From NCBI RefSeq assembly GCF_902806685.2, contig NC_048537.1:14034720-14098719 (forward strand): DNA of 64,000 nucleotides. Reading direction: 5' to 3'. Source of the DNA: Maniola hyperantus (lineage: Eukaryota > Arthropoda > Insecta > Lepidoptera > Nymphalidae). This document shows, piece by piece, positions 25,071 to 35,600 of this stretch (within the stretch, counting starts at the first letter, position 1; every line of letters starts with the position of its first letter). The position numbers and the translations under genes were made by a program. Below the pieces are notes generated by a model. The model was not told the DNA's origin. It saw only the letters and a list, made by a program, of their open reading frames with translations, and did no database searches.

Positions 25071-25076
25071 AATAAA
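25071..25076 (+). terminator. Poly(A) signal of the receptor gene
   Basis: AATAAA 66 bases after the stop codon at 25003-25005, giving a short 3' UTR of about 90 bases. It is the first canonical hexamer downstream. Confidence 0.75.
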
Positions 25077-25290
25077 GTATATATTATTAGATTCAACCTA
25101 GTTTAATCATTGTTATCAATTAATGAGATATCGACATACCTAGGTGTCTTAAAAATAAAAATCGATTTCGAATTTAGTAATCCTAAAAATCTATACCTGT
25201 TTACAACTCATTTTTGGAAAAATGCTTTCTGCATAACTAGTTCCAATTATTATTATTGTTGCCTTGGGTAGGTATATGCAACTTAGATAC

Positions 25291-25445
25291 GGCCTGCGTA
25301 AATGAGGGACTTTTGTCCGCGGAGGACAAAAATAAAACACTACGAACTACATTGCATAAGGCATATGATGGATTAATAGTGCGAAACATCGTACAAAAAA
25401 TGAGGGACTTTTGTCCTCCGCGGACAATAGTCTCTCGTCTACGCA
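25291..25445. mobile_element. MITE, family 'gcgtNNacgagggac', copy 1
   Basis: Inverted ends: gcctgcgtaaatgagggact and its imperfect complement ending agtctctcgtctacgca, with gtccgcggaggaca perfectly mirrored inside. A second copy lies 1 kb away at 26275-26446. Confidence 0.75.
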
Positions 25446-26274
25446 AAATATGACTTAGAATTTCTTCTTGATCATGTTTCTTTAAATTCAGCTACAAGTT
25501 ACTACAGATTATTGAAATAATAAACGACACTGACATCCAACTCTTTATTATCCTTCGAACAGTCATCAAAATAATTTATAACAATTTTCTAACACTGTCC
25601 ATTAACATTAATATTTTTCATTCAATGAGATGTTACTTTCAATACTCATTTATACACAGGGCAGAATTGGCTGCCACAGGCGCTGTTAGACCTAAATTAA
25701 TGCAATATTTGGCCCGGCCTCTTCTTAAAAATAATTATACATTATGACTTAAATTCCTCCGAGGCGCCTAGAAAAATCATCGGCACCCCGTCGGTATCAG
25801 TAAAAATATCGATAAAATACAACAGGTTCTGCATTACGTTTTGTAAATTCAAACAAAAATATACCTAATACCTACCTAAGCGATTGTTACATTATGTATT
25901 GCACAACTGATGTTACCGAGAAATAAGTGTGAAATCGACTTGAGTATTCAATAAGGATATGTATTCATATACCTAATCTATCTGGGTTGTTCACGAGCGC
26001 TATGAGACAATAGCAAAGAGGCACGGGAGGGACGAGAGGACTATTAATTAAAACATATACTAAGTCGAAATCTAATCTGATTTCGGATGCTCTACGCTTA
26101 TGACTACAACATTTAAATGCAATAATGTAAATTGAATCACCTCTTTGCTATTGTGACAGAGCTGTATAAATACAAGTAAAACATACACAAAAAGTAGAAT
26201 ATATCTACGAAACAAACGAAGCAAACCCTTTTTACAATACCACACAACACAGTTGTGCGTGAAATGAATGTTAT

Positions 26275-26446
26275 GGCCTGCGTACACGAGGGACTATTGT
26301 CCGTGGCGGACAAAAATTAATAACTTAAAACTGCATCGCTTAACGCACACGACGCGATGAATACTAGGTACGGCGAAACACAGAAACAGTAAAAGATGAA
26401 GGATTTTTGTCTCCCGCGGACAATAGTCCCTCGTCTGCGCTGGCCC
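26275..26446. mobile_element. MITE, family 'gcgtNNacgagggac', copy 2
   Basis: Ends ggcctgcgtacacgagggac and gtccctcgtctgcgctggcc are inverted. The next inner word attgtccg matches on both sides. The middle differs from copy 1, so the two are separate insertions and not one duplicated segment. Confidence 0.75.
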
Positions 26447-26669
26447 TTACAATTATTTAAATAATCATTATCATTAATTATACAGTGAAATCATTCCCGA
26501 TAGCAAAGCTCACAACCTCGGAAATAATGCTCCCAATACCAGCTTACTGTTGATACTTTATACAAGAAAGTCGATAGATTATAACAAAAGTGCAATCGAC
26601 AAAGTCTTCTCAGACATAGATATTTATTATAATAAGTGATTGAATAACATAAACTGATAGACAAGTATT

Positions 26670-26994
26670 GTGGCTAATTCTGTTTTACACTATCTCTAAA
26701 TTGACAGGTCTAACGGCCGAAATTAATAATCAATCTATCCATAATCTGTCGATAAGTTACTTAGCGACGTTGCTAATTGTCAAAAAAGACCGTGCAATTC
26801 TTGACAAATATCAACGTTGCTAAGTTATCTATCGACAGATTACATATAGGATTGATTATAATTTTTAATTTCAGCCGTAACTCTAATGCTATCCTTTTCC
26901 GCAGAGAGCATCATGAAAGGGACAGCAAAAAATAATAAAATTAGACTTGTCATTTTAGTTTAGTTTTGAGATTGTCTACAACAGAATTAACCAC
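26670..26994. mobile_element. Composite MITE with a nested inverted-repeat element
   Basis: Outer ends gtggctaattctgt and acagaattaaccac are inverted, related to the element at 5928-6090. Inside is a second inverted repeat (aatctgtcgataagttactt against its complement near 26820-26850). The inner family recurs at 30200-30375 and 34545-34640 and, more weakly, near 34950-35075. Confidence 0.7.
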
Positions 26995-27184
26995 ATTATT
27001 TCTTAATAATATAGTATTACATGAAAATATGTATAAACAGGTTACTGCAATTTCATTTACAGCTAATTATGGATTAACAACATTTTAAGTGCAATCTCAG
27101 GTGATAGGTATGTAGGTAACAACAACGTGTATTAGATATTTAAATATGTACCTACCTTATTATAAGTAAAACTATCAGTGGGTG

Positions 27185-27613
27185 CAATAGGGTCTTCGAC
27201 TGTAGTAATAAAATGAATTGATTTTTTTTGTATAGTGGTAGTTTATGGGACAAGAATAATTAATTATTAAAGAGAACAATTTAAAAAAAATCATGATTAA
27301 TATTCATTTAAAAAAATATTTATTATTAGCTTTACGCTGTACGGATAGCGATTAATAATGACGTCACATGGCGTAAAACACAAATATTTTTAAATTTTTA
27401 AACATAAAAAATATATTCCCGCAGAAATTACTCTATTTTTATGTTAAAAAATGAAAAAAATTGTCGTTTGTGACGTCATTGACGCTCGTGTTAAAAATAA
27501 ATAAAAATCATGATTTTATAAAATTATTCCCTTTAATAATGAATTTTAGCCCCATAAACTACCGCTATACAAAAAATCACGTCATTTTATCACTACAGTC
27601 GAAGACCCTATTG
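27185..27613. mobile_element. 429-bp MITE with long inverted termini, copy 1
   Basis: The outer 30 bases (caatagggtcttcgactgta...) are repeated inverted at the other end (tacagtcgaagaccctattg) with one mismatch. The similarity continues inward through tatacaaaa, gtagtttatggg and tgacgtca-containing words. A second copy lies at 60838-61267. Confidence 0.8.
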
Positions 27614-29093
27614 AAAAAATTTGAATCTTACAAAATAAGAATCTACCTACAGTTTGTGATAAAATGTCAACATTCCAATAAACTTTTTATCGTGATCATT
27701 AAATTGATCAATACAGTCATATTGTAGAAGTCCCGCAAATTGCTATTGCGCTGGAACCATGTCTCATTAACATCAAAATTACGTAATTTTGAGGTCATTT
27801 GACGTATATTTAAGAAAAAATATACCATCAGCTCGAAACTTCAGTCTAGTGCTGACGTCTCTAAAATGGCGGCCACGCGCATTAGCAATTTGCGGGACTC
27901 ATACTTATAAAAAAAATTATACTCCAGAAAATAACGTTTTCAAACTTAGTTATTTCTCAAATTTATGTACCTACCTACTGAAAGTTTTACTCGTAAGTCG
28001 CAATAGGTATTTTATAAAATAATAGTTTAATGCAAAGTGAAGGCGTTGTGTTTTATTAATTGAAAATCAATATTAGTTTTTCGATCAAGCTCTCTATTCG
28101 ATTTCAATAGTTTCGAAAACATTGAAACAATAGCAGATCGATTTCAAAAATCAACTTTAGACCTTAACGTCTATGATAAGTAGGTCTATGGGTAAGTAAT
28201 TAGGTACCTACATAGATTTTAATGTATCAAATTGCACACAATAATTATTTTAAACGGCCAAATGCCAACAGTTGAGCAAATTTCGAAAAGGGAAAGCACA
28301 CAAAAGTATTAAAAGGAACCTTATTTTAATTGCATCTAAAGTAAGCAATTTGTGGCGATTCCATATTTAGATATTCCAAAATAAAGGGCGAGATTTCCAG
28401 GCAAGTCGATAGATTTGAATTAACTCTAGCTTCGTATACACATACTACTACCAATGATATAATAATAAAAATAATATAAATCTATTCTTTAAAAAAAGAA
28501 GTAGATTCGTTACATACGTGTCTAAAGTGAATATCTACTTAAAACTATCTCTTTTTTCTCTTGCGGTTTGTCCGAGAGTGGATTTTATTACGCCAGTGAT
28601 ATGAACATAACATATTTAAGGTAAGCATAATAATAATATCATTGGCTCGCACAGTGCACACTCCGCATAGCTTGACAGCCCTAAGTGGAAGTGACTCTGC
28701 CTAGGATGCTGAAAATATGAATACGAAGCTTTACAGTTACTTTTCTCGCCACCCTATTATCACAAAATATTATTCTTTGAAAAAAAAACATTGTGCCACA
28801 TCTAGAAATATTGCTTACCTAGAACAAAGTTGTAGGAACAAACGATCGAAAACGATCTAACGCTAGTCGCACATCCCGTCCCGCGAGTTTCAGCGAAATC
28901 TCAGGATTCTGTAGGGTTCGAATAAGATTTTACATCTCGCCAACGATGACAGATTTCGAGCGTCACATTACAATAGTGTCAGAGTAAAATATATGCGTTC
29001 AGGTCTACCTATTTTTATTTACTTAGGCAAGGCTTTCTTTGGAGCACATGATGTAATGTTTGGGCGAACGTGAGGTTTAAAACCATATTTTTA

Positions 29094-29170
29094 AGGTTCA
29101 TTAATTTTACTTTGACGTTCAACTGTCTAGATTCTAGACAGTTGAACGTCAAAGTAAAATTAATGAACCT
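29094..29170. repeat. Perfect 77-bp palindrome
   Basis: Two 38-base arms (left begins aggttcattaattttac and ends ctgtctaga) are exactly complementary, separated by a single t. No unpaired loop beyond one base. Flanks are ordinary AT-rich DNA. Confidence 0.9.
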
Positions 29171-30679
29171 CTAGATGTAAAATCTCATATTAACCGTACC
29201 GAAGAGTTCATTGTGTCCTGTTATGTGATTTCAGCATAAAATGGACATAACGCAACTTTAGAATTTGATAAAAAACAAGAATTTTGTAACAGTGCATTGT
29301 AATGTAATGTTATCACATCACAATTTAGACTTTTTATACTACACATACCTATTATATACGGTGTACTAATATTATGTATACTCCCTCAAACAAGGGACAA
29401 CATTCATTATTATGCTCCAGTATTAAAATATTAATTCGTATTACATACTAGTTGTGTATAATATTTTACAATGCGAAAATACATTTTTCTTCGTTCAGAC
29501 TTTTGAACTTCAAATTGGTTACCTCCCTGTACAAATTTTAACAAATATACATTCAACATTTTGTCACTGTGATGTGAAGGATTACATAATTTTGTTACTT
29601 TAATTACAGTGCTCGGTACATTAGGTAAACAGTAACAATATCTTTAATATTTTTTATAATATATAGCTACATATACATTGGTTTTATTCTATCCAACGAT
29701 CCGTGTACAGTTGGCGAATAACTGACTATGACGTATCATACCTACTAACACTAAAGGTATTTGCAACTGTACATTTTGTACAATTTTCATAATAATATTA
29801 TTCTTGCAATTGAAACACTGTTTTTAGAGTGCCAGTTTTTCAGTCGCAACTCTTTAAGGTTTGTAATAAGTAATAATATTTGTTTATAGTTTGTAAATAC
29901 TTATAAATATAAGGATGTGAAAAAGTCGATGCAAAAAATCTATATGTATGATACAAATTAGGTATATATTATTATGGTACATTTAGGCACTGTGAGTAAG
30001 GCATCTACAGTGAGAAGATATGAGGGGAAAGGTAACCTAATACTTGAATATATATGATTTAGTCTACAAATGCCAGTTATAAGAATATTAAATATTTAAA
30101 ATTTGAACTTTTGCGAGTGTGGTATAGATCTATGTATAATACTCTATATTTAATTACGAACTGTGATTACAAACAGCTTATCATTTTTTCATCACTAAAT
30201 GACCAAATTAATAATAATAAATCTATTTGTAATTTGTCGATAAATTACTTAGCAACGTTGTTAAATAAGTATTTTGTCATAATTTGTGTTGAATTTGTTT
30301 TTAACAAATAACAACTTTGCTAAGTAACTTGTTGACAGATTACAGATAAATTGATTATATTAATTTTATTTTAGCAGTGAATGTTGTTTTTATGTGAAAA
30401 TTTTATTTAATGTAGGTATGTATTAAGTATGTAATTGACAACATTAACTAAGCCATCAAAAAAATATATAAGCAGTTTTCTATTCCAAAAATATATCTGT
30501 GAAAAGTTGATTTTCAGTTGATTTTGACTTGATTTCAACAACAGCTTATGTAAAAGCATTCACGTATTAGGTTAAGTAAGGAATTCGATAGTTGACTAAA
30601 ATCAATGCCATTAGCAATTTTCAAAGGAGGGAAGCTACGTCACCTTTAAAGCCAGGAAAAAAGCCAGCCAAAAAAAGAT

Positions 30680-30721
30680 TTTCATTTCATTTCATTTCAT
30701 TTCATTTCATTTCATTTCATT
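30680..30721. repeat. (TTTCA)n microsatellite
   Basis: About eight perfect five-base units directly abutting the left end of the inverted-repeat element at 30721. Confidence 0.9.
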
Positions 30722-30935
30722 ACAACCCGTTTACTAAAAGAATGGACCTGGCGTCGATTAAAAATTAAAAAAGTTAAAAACTCAACAAGTGGCAGACAAA
30801 AATTCGTAGTACGTGTATGTTCGCATCTTTGTCACTGATACACGTACTACGAATTTTTGTCTGCCACTTGAGTTTTTCATTTTTATTTTTATTTTTGATC
30901 GACGCCAGGTCCATTCTTTTAGTAAACGGGTTGTA
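30721..30935. mobile_element. 215-bp foldback MITE
   Basis: The first 38 bases (tacaacccgtttactaaaag...) are mirrored exactly at the end (...cttttagtaaacgggttgta). Inner arms acaaaaattcgtagtacgtg and complement continue the fold, so nearly the whole element is one hairpin. Confidence 0.85.
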
Positions 30936-32611
30936 CCTATGGATTTCAAATTGTATAGAAAGTCAAGAATCGATCTACAGTTAAAATGGTACGAAATAAA
31001 AGGGGCCATGAAAATTGAAAATTCACAGTTGGGTAACAAAAGCTTTTTTTAGGAGATATTATTATTTGTTCCTGATTTACAACAAAAATCGATATTTTAT
31101 TGTGAATATACAATAGTATCTAAAAATAGGGCGTCATGTGATTTTATAGTGCTTTACGAAAATATGTTATGACTTTTAGTGATAAATATATTTCTGTGTA
31201 TGATTAAAGCTGAGAACATTACATTTAGTATTATAGTTCTTTGCAGAGGTTACATTTGATGCAGACAGGATTTCTAATGCAACACTTCAGATCACATTAA
31301 CAAAATAATAATTTACTAACAACAAGCTTTTCTTTTACTAGTAACCAATTATAGCCACTAAATATACTATCGTGGGTACTTTAGAAGTACTGTTTTACAA
31401 TTTACGATATTCAAAATTGACTTCATTTTTGGTCTGGGAAATGAGATACGCTCGCACGTGCTCTAAATTAATTTTTGAGTGATTTTGTTTCACCGTGATA
31501 ATTAAATTACATTTATATTTTATTGTAATATAAATTGCCGAATGATGACTTGTAGAATATTTTAGAGTCCTAAATGATAATGTAAATTGTGTTTTTTACT
31601 TACAAGACTGCTTAGAGTGCGAGTGTTATCATAAGAATTTTAAAGCTTCGTGTGGTACCTTTATATAGTCGACTCTAGCTAACATTACCTACTTACATTA
31701 CATAACATTCGTTCCTAACGGGACGTGTATACATATTATGTAAATATTATTATGATTCTCATGTATAAATACGTCAATAGATAAAGTACAATATCCAATA
31801 CATAACTTATTATCTTCTGTGATGACTCTACGCTTACTTAATTTACAAAGATTCAAAGTTCGGATGTCACACTAATGATATATTAAAATGGCACAAAAAA
31901 ACTTTAAAACACTAACACAAAGTCAACAGTCGTTTTTGTTATAGTCTTAAAACGCACTTGCACTAGTTTATTACAGTGGTCTATAATGCACATTTCCTCC
32001 GGCTGATTGTTCACGCACCAAACTTCAGAACAACTTGCGTAATTATATTCTACCACTAATCGACTATAAGCTAAACAGATAATGGCACGGATTGCACATA
32101 TAACTTCGCTATGTACAAGGGTAATTAGAAATCTATCTATCTCATAGATACGTTCAAAGTTGATCAGGTTTGCATCTATTATTATACAACATTGTACTTA
32201 ATTTTAAACATTAACCCTTAATCTTTAGTGTACTCGTACGTGCAATATTACATTATATAATTACGTATCATAGAAGGGTACTGTGAATATGAACATTTAG
32301 CCAACATCTAAGGGAGATTAGGGTTTGTAAGGGAGAGTAAATAGCACTAGTCTGCCCTTTTCCTGACTGAATCCGTTTTCTAATACCACTGAAGACCGTG
32401 CCATACTTTTCAAAGCACCTTGTTCAACTCTATATAAATTCTGTACCTAGTTAAATATGCTGCGGAAAAGAGCATTTTGTGTAGACCAGGACGGTATAGT
32501 ACCGAAAGCTCGATGGAGGAGTTTGCCACGTTTCGGGGCCTGGAGGTGGCTGGGCGCCTAGCAGTGCGGGTGGAGGGGCCTCGGGTAGGAACCGAAGGCC
32601 TCATAGCCTAG

Positions 32612-35600
32612 CTATGTGGCCCAGCCGTCGATCCTCGGCCGCTTGGTGTGGGGCTGCTCGTAGTCTAGTGGGACGGTGTTGGCGTGCCGCATGTCCTGCC
32701 CGGCCGGCGACCCCATGTTACTTGACGTTACCGATCCTGAAAAATAAACTAATGTTTAAGAACGTTAGTCAAAATCAGGAATTTTTGTCTGAAATTATTG
32801 TTAATGATAGAAAGATCGGAAATAAATGGAACTACTAGTTAAAGGACTCAATAATTATTTATTTATTTATTTATTTTACACTTTATTGCACACAACACAA
32901 AGTAAACATTGAAAAAACACAATACAGGATCTTAATCTAATAGCTGTAGCATGCAAAGGCGGCCTTATCGCTAAAGCGATCTCTTCCAGGCAACCTTTGA
33001 CGAAAGGAATCACGAAAGCACGGGTTGGTGCGGCAGCCGAAAATGGCCCTAGGTATATTATATTATTATAAATTAGACTACATACACAGTACATTCTAAT
33101 AATACACAAATATATATAAATATATATATCTATATATATATCTCTATAATATACTACATAATTCTGTTTACATAGATAAATAATAGTTCTTCAAACGATT
33201 TTTGAAGGAGTTTAAGGATTTCGCCTGACGTATTCCAGCTGGGAGTGAATTCCAGAGTTTGACACTGTTACTGGTGAAAGAGTTACCATAGTATACCATG
33301 CAGCTGTGTGGAGTCATAAGCTTATTGTCGGTAATTATTATCATTACAAAGGTGGGTAGTCTAATAATTATAATAAAATTTGCACTCTATATCAAAATCT
33401 ATTTGTTAGAGATAACAGAGTGAAGCAAGAACATTTAATGAAGGCCGACACATTATTTTTTCTAACTGACCTGATAAATTGTCTATGGAATAATGCCTAT
33501 GTCTATGAAAAATATAGCCTATGTTTATGGAATAATGTACCTTTCATGTCGAAAGAATTTTTGAAATAAGTTCAGTCGGCCGGCGACCCTCGATGCAAGT
33601 GGTCAGGCGCTCGAGGAGATGGCACGGGCTCTGCTATATAGTATTAGTAATAGATTGTGTTGAGATTGTCACTTACCATACTTACCATCAATGTCACCCG
33701 ATAAGTTACAGGACTGAGGCGCGGCCGGGGCCCTTGATGCAAGGGGTCAGGCGCTCGGGGAGGTGACACGGGCTCCGCTTTGTAATGTTCGTAATAGATT
33801 ATGTTGAGATTGTCACTAACCGTACTTACCATCAATGGCACCGGACAAGTGAGCGGGCTGAGGCGCGGCCGGGGGCCCTCGATGCAAGTGGCCAGGCGCT
33901 CGAGGAGATGGCACGGGCTCTGCTTTATAGTATTAGTAATAGATCGTGTTGAGATTGTCACTTACCGTACTTACCATCAATGGCACCGGACAAGTGAGCG
34001 GGCTGAGGCGCGGCCGGGGGCCCTCGATGCAAGTGGTCGGGGGCTCGAGGAGGTGACACAGGCTCCGCTTTGATCTTTACGCTATTCGGCGAGCCGGCGG
34101 GTGGCGGCGTCCCCCCGCCCAGCACGGGTAGACTGCTGCTGTAAGGTGAACTGGAGTTTAGAGAAAAAAAGAGTTAGTAATTGGTTAAATTCATTAAAAT
34201 ATGTTTTACTATACTATACTATATGTACTAAAGTAAGCTCTTAACTAATGACTTCATGTTATTGTTAACATGGAATGATCCTATTGTGTATGACGTCTTG
34301 ACTCACGTGTTTGTCGGAGTATGCCCGACTTGTTTTGAACCCCCCAGGGTTTCAATGGGCCTCTGCTCGCGACGCGGCGCCAAGGAGCCTGACTGACAGA
34401 CTCCTTGGCGGGCATACTCCGACAAACACGTGAACGAAACCCTGATACATTTATATTAATAAGGATATTCCTCACAATAGTTTAAAGTTTAAACGCTGAA
34501 ATGGATTGATAGTGTTGTTTGTTTCTTTTAACTAACGGCCACTAAAGACTAACGGCCGAATTAATAATATAATTAATCTATCTGTAATCTGTCTAAGGTA
34601 ATTAGCAACTTACCTAGTTGTTATTTGTCTAAAATTGAGTACCTAGTCTTTTTTGACAAAATATTTTTTTTTTTTTGTTTTTAAAAGAATATTAGCCATG
34701 TTAAATGACTAATATTCCCTTTACCTCTCCAACTAAGCGTCAAGCTTGTGCTAGGAGTAGGTACGACAATAGTGCAACGGGCGGGGTTTGAACCGTCGAC
34801 CTTTCGGTTTTCAGTCCACTCCTTTACCGGTTGAGCTATTTGAGGCTCTAAATTTAATTAAATATAATCAAAAATACGATTTTAGTCCTTATTTTAAAGG
34901 TGAACCGTACCTTTGGCATGACAGTAGAACCATAGAGTTAAAATGGAGCGTGAGAAGTCATTTCGTATGTATGGACTGTAACTTATCTACAAATTACAAG
35001 TAGATTGATTATTTTCCGACGTAAATGTTAAGATTGTTGCTAACGTATCTGCTAACAAATATAATCTTAAGTAGATTGAGACTTTTTGCTACGAACGTGG
35101 AAATAAATGAGATTTACGCGGTGTTTTCGCTACCTATTTTTTTGTTGCCAAGCACGAAACTGAGTGCAGCTTACTCGTGCGTAACGCGCTTTGCAACGCT
35201 TCTGGTTAACGCTGCTTGGACGACTTGAGGAGTACCTACCAATATTTATATTCAGCTACTATGCTAGTAATTAGTGTACAATGGAAATAGACCAGGCTAG
35301 GTATATATTCAAATAGTCTTTAGATTAGACAATAGATGATTTTAATAAAAACATACTTTAAGTATATCGGATAACCTTGAGCGTCAACACCAAGCGAGTA
35401 ACATGGGAATTCATAGTCAAGATAGGAGCTTCTTTAGACGACGATTCAGACGACATTGTCATACACAACCTTAATGCATTGCATAAAGGTTGAATATGAC
35501 ACATGTCGTTTGAATCGTCCTCTTAAGAAACGCCTATCTTGACTATGAATTCCAGTGTAAATGCAATTTTGGGAAGCATGGCAGAAGATATTAATCTGCA

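Larger units (their letters stand above)
25077..32611. other. Intergenic/3' UTR stretch between convergent receptor and MEF2 genes
   Basis: No coding exon is recognisable on either strand over 7.5 kb. AT-rich sequence with scattered inverted-repeat elements (listed separately), AT microsatellites and a (TTTCA)n tract. Part of it, next to 32611, is likely MEF2 3' UTR, since MEF2 messages usually have long 3' UTRs. I cannot place its poly(A) site. Confidence 0.5.

Noticed and set aside
33644..33961. 105-codon minus-strand frame running through two array copies and their introns
   Set aside because: It reads in a frame different from the MEF2 exon and through clear donor sites, so it is chance openness of the repeat. 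The array itself is kept as a finding.
33801..34073. 90-codon plus-strand frame
   Set aside because: Antisense to the MEF2 exon array; no recognisable domain.
34775..34846. Possible second tRNA gene on the minus strand
   Set aside because: The head has Pol III boxes but is followed by a body and poly(A) tail, and its acceptor ends do not pair; it is a SINE.
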